A DNA stretch of 7,542 nucleotides from Bacteroidales bacterium (lineage in GTDB: Bacteria; Bacteroidota; Bacteroidia; Bacteroidales; WCHB1-69). The position numbers and the translations under genes are program-made. The notes below the pieces were generated by a model, which saw only the letters and a program-made list of their open reading frames with translations, was not told where the DNA came from and made no database searches. Shown piece after piece: positions 1 through 6,880 of the stretch. Location of the stretch: assembly GCA_012518765.1 (NCBI GenBank), contig JAAYRN010000205.1, forward strand, positions 1-7,542, read 5' to 3'. Position 1 is the first letter of the stretch; every line of letters starts with the position of its first letter.

Positions 1-11
1 ATGATTAATAG

Positions 12-76
12 GTTTACTGAGCGTAGCCGAAGTAAACAAAAGCATAAATAATAGCGTTTCGGCTACGCTCAACGCT
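12..76. repeat. REPIN-like pair of inverted palindromic hairpins
   Basis: Two hairpins share the same 12-nt core, GAGCGTAGCCGA, in opposite orientations: 19-30 on the + strand and 59-70 as its reverse complement. Each core is flanked by its own complementary arms. The first has 7 bp (GTTTACT 12-18 with AGTAAAC 31-37). The second has 6 bp (AGCGTT 53-58 with AACGCT 71-76). The arms differ in sequence but keep pairing, so structure appears conserved, as in REP elements. The two cores are also complementary to each other (18-31 with 58-71, 14 bp), so the pair can fold into one long hairpin. REP pairs in inverted orientation (REPINs) are known in other bacteria to be spread by Y1 RAYT transposases; no such gene lies in this window. 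Assignment to a REPIN family is inference. Confidence 0.6.
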
Positions 77-99
77 CGGTATTTCTAAATATTCAAAAC

Positions 100-129
100 A
101 AAAAAAGGAGAATATTCAATTCTCCTTTT
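100..129 (-). terminator. Intrinsic terminator of the leftward peptidase unit
   Basis: An 11-bp perfect stem, AAAAGGAGAAT (103-113) with ATTCTCCTTTT (119-129), encloses a 5-nt loop (114-118). Read leftward, the stem is followed by a run of seven T (106-100), then G and four more T. It lies about 25 nt past the stop codon of the small gene ending at 155, so it probably terminates the M16 peptidase/small-protein transcript. In the rightward direction only four T remain, so it should be weaker there. Confidence 0.75.
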
Positions 130-154
130 ACAATGTTATATTATTTTTCCTTGA

Positions 155-535
155 CTATATTTCTCCTTTTAGGATTTTATACAAGGCATCTTTTCCTAAG
201 ATTTCAATGGCATTGTTTGCTAAGTCTTTGGTTTTAAAATAAGCAAAACTAATTGGATATATGGTTTCTTCTACTTTAATACGGTCATCTTCAGCGACAA
301 GTATATATTTTATTTCATTTTTGTTCTCCCAATTGGGAGTCCAATCTTTATTTAAATAAACGCATATATTTAACAGGTCGTTGATGAGTAACCATTTTTC
401 TATATGTTTTTCCGAAACACAATTATTTCTATCGTTGTAAAGTGTTGTTTTATTATGTTTTACCTTAGCAAACATATCAAGGAAATATGTTTCCTTCTTG
501 TAATACAACGATTTCATAATGCCATCCAAGTTCAT
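155..535 (-). CDS. Hypothetical protein, 126 aa
   Basis: I cannot assign a function. The 126-residue product has no signal peptide or membrane segment and looks cytosolic: a basic N-terminal third (Lys-rich, residues 1-35), then helical stretches. The middle contains DWTPNWENKNEIKY (about 64-77), and the C-terminal part reads FKTKDLANNAIEILGKDALY. A W-x-P-x-W segment followed by an Ala-rich helix ending in AIEILG recalls small proteins I associate with Bacteroidota prophages and transposons, but this is memory-level resemblance, not a domain hit. The start at 535 is 12 nt past the peptidase stop codon, so the two are probably co-transcribed. A second ATG at codon 7 (followed by KSLYYK) is a possible alternative start. 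A strong terminator follows. The coding frame is open over its full length and its base composition resembles its neighbours, so I think it is real. Confidence 0.65.
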   Translation of the reverse strand: MNLDGIMKSLYYKKETYFLDMFAKVKHNKTTLYNDRNNCVSEKHIEKWLLINDLLNICVYLNKDWTPNWENKNEIKYILVAEDDRIKVEETIYPISFAYFKTKDLANNAIEILGKDALYKILKGEI

Positions 536-547
536 TTTTCTTAGCTT

Positions 548-3454
548 TTAGTATCCAAAAACATCTTTTAGTTTTAGTTTTTTTACCTTCCCGATTTTCT
601 TCAAATACTTCATATCCATTTCTTTTGTATTTCCTAATACGACATAAGTGCGAGGGAATCCTGTGATGTATTCTTTTTGGAATTGCTTAATGTCTTGCAA
701 GGTAATGGATGGAATGGCTTCGAAATTAGCTTTGCGTGGGTCTTCGGTTAAACCACGTTTTTGCCAAGATAAAAACGTCCAAATAATATCCTCTTCGCTA
801 ATACGTGAAGTACGATAACTATTTATAACTGATTCTTTTGCTATTTCAAAAGCGGCTTCATTTTCGGGCATATTTGTCAGTAATTCGTTAAAAGCATCTA
901 TGGCTTCGGGTAGTTTAGAAGTTCCGCAAGCGATGTAAGATACATTTTGATGTAGACGTTTTAAATCAGAAGGTGAGCTATATTGCGACATGGCAGTATA
1001 AGCCAAGGCACGAGCTTCTCTTAACTCTTGAAATACAATAGAATTCATGCTTCCACCAAAATACTCGTTGTATAAACGAATTTTGGGTGTTAAGTCGTTT
1101 TGATATTTACCTCCAAACGAAGCGGCGTATAAAACAACTTGAGGAGTTTCAAAATCTATTACAAAAACACGGTCTTTTGTTGGAACTTTTTCGGCAAAAT
1201 CTACTTCTGCAGGAACATTTTTCAAATTGCTTAAATTATGATGTGCCTTAATGGTGTTAGCAACTGTGGACTCTTTGTCGGGACCGTGATAAATAACAAA
1301 TTGCTTGTAAGTCATCCATTCTTGTAATTTAGCTATCATTTGCTCGGGAGTAATGGCTTTTAATTCTTTTTCGGTAAGCAAGGTAGAAAAAACAGGAGAA
1401 TTTTTCTCGAAAATTCCATAAGCCACTAAGTGTGAAAATATTGCATTCTGATTGAATTTAACGTTTTCTCTTGATTTTAATATATCACCAATCAAATTAT
1501 CCAAAGCCTCTTGGTTAGGTTTTGCATTTTTCACAATCTCTTCAAACAATTGCATAGCAGCAGCCATGTTTTTCGATAAGCCTGAAAGGGTGATATAACT
1601 TCGTTCTGCACCCGCCGACATATTAAACGTACAACCCAATTTGTAAAATTCTTCATTAACTTGCTCGGGAGTATATTTATCTGTACCTAAATACTCTAAA
1701 TACGAAGAAGCTATGTTTAAATATTTGTCTTGATAGCTTCCCATATCAATAACGTAGCTCAATGAAAACAAATCATTGTCTTTATTTTCAGTATAAAACA
1801 TCTTGGTTTCTCCGTCAACGATGGAATAGCCTATTTTAGCCACATCGACAAAAACTGGTTCAATAGGAGTTATTTGACTATTTTCTATTGATTTCACAAA
1901 ATCACTTTTATCTTCCCTATTGATTTTAATAGGAGTTGTTTTGGGTTTTGCTATTTTATCTATATCTGTAGGTCTTCCTTTACGTTTATAAACAATAGCA
2001 TAATTATCTCTGCGTAAATGTTTTTTTGCGAAATCTACAATTTGTTGCTTTGTTATTTTTTCTAAATCATCCAAAGCATTCACCTTATTTTTCCAAGGAA
2101 TATCCAAATAAAACGATTCTTCCATAGCATTTACACGTCCGCTATTGTCTTCGTATCCTTTGATTTCACGCAAGCGTAAATCATTGATACAGGCTTGAAG
2201 TAACCAATCGGGGAACTCTCCTTGATGTAGTAAATCAATTTGCTCTAACAATATATCGCGAACTTCTTCAAGGCTTTGTTTTGATTTGGGACTTCCATAC
2301 ATCATCATGTAAGAATAATCGTAAAGCATAGCAGGTGCTGAGCCTGATCCTAAGGTACGTTGTTTTTTATTGACGTTTAAATCAACCAATCCAGCATGTC
2401 CGTTGGTAAGTATCATTTCAGTCAAAATCAAAAGTGGAATATCTTCTGAATTTGGATTTCCAAATCTCCATGCCATAATTAGGCTTTCAGCTTCTTTACC
2501 AACTACTTCTTTTTCGATGGGCGAAGTTATAGGTTCTTCGGGTGTAAACGAAAACGAAGGAATGGGAGCCGCTTTCATGCCTCCAAAATATTTATCAATC
2601 AAAGCAATAGCTTGATCGGGGTCAAAATCTCCTGCCATGATAAATGCCATATTATTAGGCACATAATAAGTTGAGAAAAACTCTTTTACCTTGGTAATAG
2701 ATGGATTGCGTAAATGTTTCTGAGTACCAATGGTAGTTTGTGTACCGTAAGGATGATTGGGGAAAAGTGCTTCCATCAAAGCGGTGCTTACCCTGCGTCT
2801 ATCTTGAGTTAATGTCATATTTTTCTCCTCATAAATAGTTTCTAATTCTGTGTGAAACAGACGAATAGCAGGATTTAAAAAGCGATCAGCTTGAATAACT
2901 AAGAAATTTTCCAACTGATTGGAAGGTATGTTTTCATAATAGTTGGTAAAATCAACCCACGTAGCTGCATTCGTTCCGCTTGAACCAATGATAGACATTA
3001 ACTTATCGTATTCATTCGGAATGGCATACTGAGCTGCTATTTGAGAAACACTGTCTATTTGAGCATATAAAGCATTTCGTTCTGCTACGTTAGATTCGTC
3101 AATCGTCCTATACACCTCAAACAAACGCTCTATTTCGTTTAGCAAGGGTTCTTCAACTTCCCAATTATTGGTACCAAAATGTTTGGTGCCTTTAAACATC
3201 AGATGTTCAAAGTAATGAGCTAAACCTGTAGTTTCAGCAGGATCTAATTTACTTCCTGCCTTAGTGGCAATGGTAATTTGAATTTTAGGTTTTTCCTTAT
3301 TTACTGACATATATACCTTTAAGCCATTGTCTAAGGTATAAATACGAGCTTTAAGGGGATCATTTGCTACCGTTTCATACTTGTAGTCTGTTTGGCTCCA
3401 TACGTTGCATGCAATCCCGACATACAACAGAGCAATCATAAATAAATGTTTCAT
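548..3454 (-). CDS. Exported M16 family zinc metallopeptidase (two-half, insulinase/pitrilysin-like)
   Basis: This is a 968-residue clan ME peptidase. Residues 1-20 form a Sec signal peptide with a hydrophobic core from about 4 to 16 and likely cleavage after VWS20, so the mature enzyme is probably periplasmic. The inverted zinc motif HYFEH is at 80-84. The third zinc ligand should be a Glu within TELETIYEE (202-210), most likely Glu203. That leaves about 118 residues after the motif instead of the usual 74-76, because of a helical insertion at about 97-150. NHPYGT (233-238) is a further family motif. In the C-terminal half the zinc motif has decayed to SYLEY (584-588), while FQELREARALAY (808-819) keeps the Arg/Tyr pair typical of the second half. 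So there is one active site, with a non-catalytic half closing the chamber over peptides. The substrate is unknown. No other peptidase subunit gene lies next to it; the next gene downstream is the 126-aa unknown. A promoter candidate lies about 60 nt upstream. Confidence 0.93.
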   Translation of the reverse strand: MKHLFMIALLYVGIACNVWSQTDYKYETVANDPLKARIYTLDNGLKVYMSVNKEKPKIQITIATKAGSKLDPAETTGLAHYFEHLMFKGTKHFGTNNWEVEEPLLNEIERLFEVYRTIDESNVAERNALYAQIDSVSQIAAQYAIPNEYDKLMSIIGSSGTNAATWVDFTNYYENIPSNQLENFLVIQADRFLNPAIRLFHTELETIYEEKNMTLTQDRRRVSTALMEALFPNHPYGTQTTIGTQKHLRNPSITKVKEFFSTYYVPNNMAFIMAGDFDPDQAIALIDKYFGGMKAAPIPSFSFTPEEPITSPIEKEVVGKEAESLIMAWRFGNPNSEDIPLLILTEMILTNGHAGLVDLNVNKKQRTLGSGSAPAMLYDYSYMMMYGSPKSKQSLEEVRDILLEQIDLLHQGEFPDWLLQACINDLRLREIKGYEDNSGRVNAMEESFYLDIPWKNKVNALDDLEKITKQQIVDFAKKHLRRDNYAIVYKRKGRPTDIDKIAKPKTTPIKINREDKSDFVKSIENSQITPIEPVFVDVAKIGYSIVDGETKMFYTENKDNDLFSLSYVIDMGSYQDKYLNIASSYLEYLGTDKYTPEQVNEEFYKLGCTFNMSAGAERSYITLSGLSKNMAAAMQLFEEIVKNAKPNQEALDNLIGDILKSRENVKFNQNAIFSHLVAYGIFEKNSPVFSTLLTEKELKAITPEQMIAKLQEWMTYKQFVIYHGPDKESTVANTIKAHHNLSNLKNVPAEVDFAEKVPTKDRVFVIDFETPQVVLYAASFGGKYQNDLTPKIRLYNEYFGGSMNSIVFQELREARALAYTAMSQYSSPSDLKRLHQNVSYIACGTSKLPEAIDAFNELLTNMPENEAAFEIAKESVINSYRTSRISEEDIIWTFLSWQKRGLTEDPRKANFEAIPSITLQDIKQFQKEYITGFPRTYVVLGNTKEMDMKYLKKIGKVKKLKLKDVFGY

Positions 3455-3516
3455 ATTGTTACATATTTTAAAGTTTCAAATTAATAATTAACGATATTAA
3501 TATAAATAAATTATAT

Positions 3517-3524
3517 CAAAAATA
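3517..3524 (-). promoter_or_regulatory. Candidate -7 element for the M16 peptidase gene
   Basis: Read leftward, 3524-3517 is TATTTTTG, a full match to the Bacteroidota -7 consensus TAnnTTTG. It would start transcription near 3510 and give a leader of about 55 nt. No convincing TTG is seen at the expected -33 distance (about 3545-3549), and the region is so AT-rich that a chance match is possible. Confidence 0.35.
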
Positions 3525-3550
3525 TGGTTTATTAACAGATTATTGTGAGC

Positions 3551-3586
3551 TTTTGTTCATTTACATTCAAAAAAAATGTAAATTTG
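3551..3586 (+). promoter_or_regulatory. Candidate promoter of the gcvT-rlmN-response regulator unit
   Basis: TAAATTTG at 3579-3586 matches the Bacteroidota -7 consensus TAnnTTTG exactly. TTTTG at 3551-3555 could be the -33 element, with a 23-nt spacer, at the long end of what is accepted. The predicted start near 3592 leaves a leader of about 50 nt before the gcvT ATG at 3640. That leader is A/T-rich with no clear Shine-Dalgarno sequence, as is usual in this phylum. It is too short for a glycine riboswitch and I see no aptamer-like structure. Confidence 0.5.
3559..3583. repeat. Perfect 9-bp dyad overlapping the gcvT promoter
   Basis: ATTTACATT (3559-3567) and AATGTAAAT (3575-3583) are perfect inverted repeats separated by CAAAAAA. 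The dyad lies between the -33 and -7 candidates and covers the first half of the -7 element, a place where a dimeric regulator would block RNA polymerase. It could equally be a chance palindrome in AT-rich DNA. No regulator can be named. Confidence 0.4.
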
Positions 3587-3639
3587 CAACTCATGAAAAT
3601 GATTTAAAATTATTTTACAATACATTAAATATTAGATAT

Positions 3640-4731
3640 ATGAAACATACAGTATTTGCAAAGAAGCATGAAGAAATAGGTGCTAAAATGGTAGAATTTG
3701 GAGGTTTTTACATGCCTATCCAATACGAAGGATTGGTTGTAGAACACGAACAGGTTCGCAAAGCCATAGGTGTTTTTGACGTTTCGCACATGGGTCTAAT
3801 TTATATAAGAGGATCTAAAGCTCTGGAACTTGTACAATGGGTAACCTCTAACGATGCTTCTACATTAAGCGTTGGAAAAATCCAATACAGCTGCTTTCCC
3901 AATAATGCAGGTGGAGTGGTTGACGATTTTTTAGTTTATAAAACTAAAGAAGATGAATACCTATTGGTAGTCAACGCATCAAACATCGAAAAAGATTGGA
4001 ATTGGTTGGTAGAACAAAACAAACGCATTGGAGCTGAGCTATACAATGCTTCGGATGAAATTTCTATATTAGCCATTCAAGGTCCCTTGGCATTAAAAGC
4101 TATGCAAAAATTAACCGACGAGCCCGTAGAAAACATGGAATATTACACATTCAAACACTTGACTTTTGCTGGTGTCCCAAATGTACTATTCTCTATCACA
4201 GGGTATACAGGAGCTGGTGGATGTGAAATTTATTTTAAAAACGAAGACGGTTTAAAAATATGGGACGCTGTATTTGAAGCAGGCAAAGAGTTTGGTATAA
4301 AACCCATTGGTTTAGGAGCTCGCGATACCCTACGCCTTGAAATGGGATACTGCCTATACGGTCATGAAGTAAGCGAAAGCATTTCACCACTTGAAGCAGG
4401 CTTAGGATGGATAACCAAATTTGTCGATCACAAAGATTTTGTAAACAAAGCAGCCCTATTAAAACAAAAACAAGAAGGCGTTACACGCAAAATAGCAGGT
4501 TTTGAAATGATAGACAGAGGAATCCCACGTCAAGATTATGAAGTAGTTGACGAAAACGGCAATCGCATAGGACACGTATGTTCCGGAACTCAAGGTCCAT
4601 CGGTAAAAAAAGCAATAGGAACAGCTTTAATTAAACCTGAATTTGCAAAAGCAGGCACCGAAATATTTATCGTAATTAGAGATAAAGCATTAAAAGCCAC
4701 TGTGGTAAAAATGCCTTTTTACAAAGGTTAA
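3640..4731 (+). CDS. gcvT: Aminomethyltransferase, T protein of the glycine cleavage system
   Basis: GcvT takes the aminomethyl group carried on lipoyl-GcvH and transfers its methylene to tetrahydrofolate, releasing ammonia and 5,10-methylene-THF in the cytosol. I start it at ATG 3640 (MKHTVFAKKHEEIGAKM), giving 363 aa, close to the roughly 364 aa of E. coli. The in-frame extension back to a TTG at 3553 is rejected because it runs through the promoter and has no family resemblance. Visible motifs are GGFYMPIQY (21-29), SHMG (49-52), GGVVDDFLVY (91-100) with the catalytic-region Asp pair 95/96, VNASN (111-115), TGYTGAGGCEIYF (187-199), GLGARDTLRLEMGYCLYG (224-241) and SPLEAGLGW (249-257). The usual GYTGE is GYTGA here, a change I recall also from other Bacteroidota. 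gcvP and gcvH are not in the window. rlmN starts 2 nt after its stop, so the two are co-transcribed. Confidence 0.96.
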   Translation: MKHTVFAKKHEEIGAKMVEFGGFYMPIQYEGLVVEHEQVRKAIGVFDVSHMGLIYIRGSKALELVQWVTSNDASTLSVGKIQYSCFPNNAGGVVDDFLVYKTKEDEYLLVVNASNIEKDWNWLVEQNKRIGAELYNASDEISILAIQGPLALKAMQKLTDEPVENMEYYTFKHLTFAGVPNVLFSITGYTGAGGCEIYFKNEDGLKIWDAVFEAGKEFGIKPIGLGARDTLRLEMGYCLYGHEVSESISPLEAGLGWITKFVDHKDFVNKAALLKQKQEGVTRKIAGFEMIDRGIPRQDYEVVDENGNRIGHVCSGTQGPSVKKAIGTALIKPEFAKAGTEIFIVIRDKALKATVVKMPFYKG

Positions 4732-4733
4732 TC

Positions 4734-5795
4734 ATGAACGGGAATATCCCTTTACAAGACATTAGATCATTAAACGAAGAGCAACTATCGGAATGGGTAG
4801 TTGCTCTTAATGAAAAAAAATTTAGAGTTAAGCAAATTTTTGAACACCTGTGGAAACACAATACAGCCTCGTTTGACGAAATGAATAACCTTCCCCTTTC
4901 GCTTCGCGATGCTCTGAAAAAAGATTTTTCTTTTCATAAACTTTCTATAATCGACAAACAAACAAGCAAAGATGGAAGCCTTAAATATGCTTTTCAATTA
5001 TCGGATAATCAAATAATTGAAACAGTACTAATCCCTTCAAATCGTCGCTCTACGGTGTGTGTATCTTCTCAGGTTGGTTGCGGGTTGGCTTGTCAGTTTT
5101 GTGCTACTGCTCATTTGGGATACAAACGTAATTTACAGGCTTATGAAATGTTTGAACAAATTTTTATTGCCAACGAAGAAAGTAAACTGCTCTTTGGATA
5201 CCCCATTACCAACATTGTATGGATGGGTATGGGCGAACCCTTGTTAAATTATGAACATGTTGTGGCTTGTATTCACTACGTTTCTTCCCCCAAAGGATTG
5301 GGTATGTCAAAAAGTAGAATTACTCTGTCGACCAGTGGAATAACCGAAGGGATTAGACGCTTAGCAGACGATGACATCAAGATACATTTGGCATTGTCGT
5401 TACACAGTGCCCACAACGAACAACGAAGCACATTAATGCCTATTAATAAAACTAAACCTTTGTCGGAAGTAGCCAACGCATTGATGTATTATCATCAAAA
5501 AACCAAATTACGTATTTCTATCGAATATCTTTTGTTAGAATCTGTCAACGATAGCTTGGAACATGCACGTATGTTGGCTCGTTTTTGCAAACAATTTCCT
5601 GTAAAAATCAATCTTATAGAATATAATACACATCCTTACAGCAACTTTAAACCCAGCAACACGAAACAAACAATAGCGTTTATGGATTATTTGAAAAGTA
5701 AAAATTTAATAGTAACTTTACGTCAAAGCAAAGGTAAGGATATCGCTGCTGCCTGCGGACAATTAGCCAATCAAACAGGTATGGATTCTAAATAA
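4734..5795 (+). CDS. rlmN: Dual-specificity 23S rRNA A2503 / tRNA A37 C2-methyltransferase (radical SAM)
   Basis: RlmN adds a methyl to C2 of adenosine 2503 in 23S rRNA, at the peptidyl transferase centre, and of A37 in some tRNAs, through a radical SAM mechanism using a methylated cysteine. The 353-residue product has an N-terminal helical accessory domain (about 1-90). The 4Fe-4S motif CGLACQFC follows, with Cys116, Cys120 and Cys123. Cys109 in STVCVSSQVGC has the spacing of the conserved E. coli Cys118. MGMGEP is the SAM-binding GEP motif, followed by STSG and LALSLHSA. NLIEYNTHPYSNFKPS is close to the end, and the mechanism-essential C-terminal Cys341 sits in AAACGQL. All required cysteines are present, so it should be active. 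The start lies 2 nt after the gcvT stop, which implies translational coupling. The conserved motifs favour RlmN over the resistance relative Cfr. Confidence 0.96.
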   Translation: MNGNIPLQDIRSLNEEQLSEWVVALNEKKFRVKQIFEHLWKHNTASFDEMNNLPLSLRDALKKDFSFHKLSIIDKQTSKDGSLKYAFQLSDNQIIETVLIPSNRRSTVCVSSQVGCGLACQFCATAHLGYKRNLQAYEMFEQIFIANEESKLLFGYPITNIVWMGMGEPLLNYEHVVACIHYVSSPKGLGMSKSRITLSTSGITEGIRRLADDDIKIHLALSLHSAHNEQRSTLMPINKTKPLSEVANALMYYHQKTKLRISIEYLLLESVNDSLEHARMLARFCKQFPVKINLIEYNTHPYSNFKPSNTKQTIAFMDYLKSKNLIVTLRQSKGKDIAAACGQLANQTGMDSK

Positions 5796-5811
5796 AAACT
5801 ATAACTAAGCT

Positions 5812-6501
5812 ATGAAAAACAACAAAATTCGTATTTTATTAGTCGATGACGAACGTGATATTTTAGAATTTATAAGCTACAATCTCACCAAAGAAGGCTA
5901 CGAAGTATACACCGCCGAAAATGGCAAAGAAGCTATAAAACAAGCTATTAAGATACAACCTCATTTAATTTTATTAGATGTAATGATGCCCGAAATAGAT
6001 GGCATTGACACTTGCATATCTTTAAAATCAAAGCCCGAATTATCGGAAACCATCATCGCTTTTTTGTCGGCACGCGGAGAGGATTACTCACAAATAACAG
6101 GTTTAGAGGCAGGAGCTGACGATTATATTACCAAACCTATTCGTCCTAAAGTATTGATTTCAAAAGTAAAATCACTGCTACGCAGAAAAATTGACATCCC
6201 AACACAAAGCGATAAATCTCGTATATACATCAAAGATGTAATTATAGACAAAGAAAATCTAATCATGATTCACAAAGGGGAAAAAATATCCATACCCCGC
6301 AAGGAATTTGATGTTTTGTATTTGTTAGCATCCAAAAAAAATAAAGTAGTCAGACGCGAAGAATTGTATAATTATTTATGGGGCGAACAAATTATTGTAG
6401 GAGAAAGAACCTTAGACGTACACATCCGCCGTTTGCGTAAGCGAATAGGAATAAACAACATAAAAACCATAAAAGGTGTGGGATATATGTACGAAGCATA
6501 A
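5812..6501 (+). CDS. OmpR/PhoB-family response regulator
   Basis: This 229-residue DNA-binding response regulator has a receiver domain (about 6-125) and a winged-helix effector (about 135-229). The receiver has the acidic pair Asp12/Asp13, phospho-acceptor Asp56 in LLDVMMPEIDG, the switch Ser86 in FLSARGEDYS, and Lys108 in DYITKP, so it should be phosphorylatable. The effector contains RKEFDVLYLLA (163-173), a recognition-helix region ERTLDVHIRRLRKRIG (198-213) and the terminal wing KGVGYMY. The closest type I recognise is the PhoB-like regulators of Bacteroidota that usually sit beside a PhoR-like kinase. Here no histidine kinase is adjacent: rlmN lies 16 nt upstream and rnpB converges directly downstream. 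Its partner and target genes therefore cannot be named. The stop codon at 6499-6501 overlaps the outer base pairs of the rnpB P1 arm. No conventional terminator follows. Confidence 0.93.
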   Translation: MKNNKIRILLVDDERDILEFISYNLTKEGYEVYTAENGKEAIKQAIKIQPHLILLDVMMPEIDGIDTCISLKSKPELSETIIAFLSARGEDYSQITGLEAGADDYITKPIRPKVLISKVKSLLRRKIDIPTQSDKSRIYIKDVIIDKENLIMIHKGEKISIPRKEFDVLYLLASKKNKVVRREELYNYLWGEQIIVGERTLDVHIRRLRKRIGINNIKTIKGVGYMYEA

Positions 6502-6515
6502 AAAAACAGCAATTC
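6500..6515 (-). terminator. P1 3' arm plus U-tract, probable rnpB end
   Basis: The 3' arm of P1, GAATTGCTG, runs straight into a T6-T7 tract (6506-6500, leftward). No separate local hairpin is visible after it, so the closing P1 helix with its U-tract may itself end transcription, which would need pairing with the 5' arm about 350 nt away. The mirror arm at 6866-6882 has the same layout on the + strand, ending in eight T (6875-6882), and may stop rightward transcription from the response regulator. Confidence 0.4.
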
Positions 6516-6880
6516 TATAAGCCGGATTCTGTATGTTGATAGCTCAACATTTCTGTCATTTATCTGGGATGTTTATCACTAAACACCTCTATCGACCTAC
6601 CCTCCGAGATTGGACGAGCAGCCCTCAAGCCTCGGTTTACATGGTCTTTCAACCCATAAGGTTTACCCCAACAAGCAGTTACCCACTTGCAGCGGAAGCT
6701 CTTACCTCCCGTTTTCACCCTTACCTTTTTTGCAAAAGGCGGTTATTTTCTGTGGCACTATCTGTACTTACTTTTTACAAAATAAGTCCTTCCCGTTAGG
6801 AAGTATGGTGCTCTATGTTGTCCGGACTTTCCTCTGTGTTGCACGTATCAACACAGCGACAGAACGAATTGCTGTTTTTT
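6501..6880 (-). ncRNA. rnpB: RNase P RNA (bacterial type A)
   Basis: This is the catalytic RNA that cuts 5' leaders from pre-tRNAs. On the minus strand the conserved blocks occur in order: GAGGAAAGTCCGGA (6834-6821), GTGCCACAGAAAATAACC (from 6758), GGTAAGGGTGAAAA (6725-6712), GGTAAGAGC (6706-6698), AGATAAATGAC (6565-6555) and ACAGAATCCGGCTTAT (6532-6517). P4 can be drawn: AAG, bulged U (6826), CCGGA pairs with TCCGGCTT (6526-6519), and keeps the universal bulged uridine. The ends pair as P1: AAAAAACAGCAATTC (6880-6866) with GAATTGCTGTTTTTT (6515-6501). About 380 nt is normal for type A. Exact mature ends are not determined; the A/U-only outer pairs may be lost by processing. It starts directly after the yciO-like stop codon, so it is either processed from that transcript or driven from a promoter inside that gene. 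Confidence 0.96.

Noticed and set aside
1..51. A 16-codon open frame from ATG at position 1 to TAA at 49
   Set aside because: It is a translation of the REP-like hairpin and the Arg/Ser/Lys-rich peptide has no support as a gene.
2370..2615. Open frame on the + strand inside the M16 gene
   Set aside because: It lies wholly antisense to a well-supported peptidase and has no recognisable features.
3593..3607. Four-codon frame (ATG AAA ATG ATT TAA) in the gcvT leader, possible uORF
   Set aside because: Very short frames are expected by chance in AT-rich leaders and no ribosome-binding signal or attenuator structure accompanies it.
3553..3639. N-terminal extension of GcvT from a TTG start
   Set aside because: It runs through the -7 element and dyad, has no family resemblance, and GcvT proteins begin at the motif found from ATG 3640.
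3587..3639. Glycine riboswitch upstream of gcvT
   Set aside because: The leader is only about 50 nt and lacks any paired aptamer core.
4676..5476. Small open frames on both strands within rlmN (4676-4861, 4785-4997, 5059-5247, 5276-5476)
   Set aside because: All overlap conserved RlmN coding sequence in other frames.
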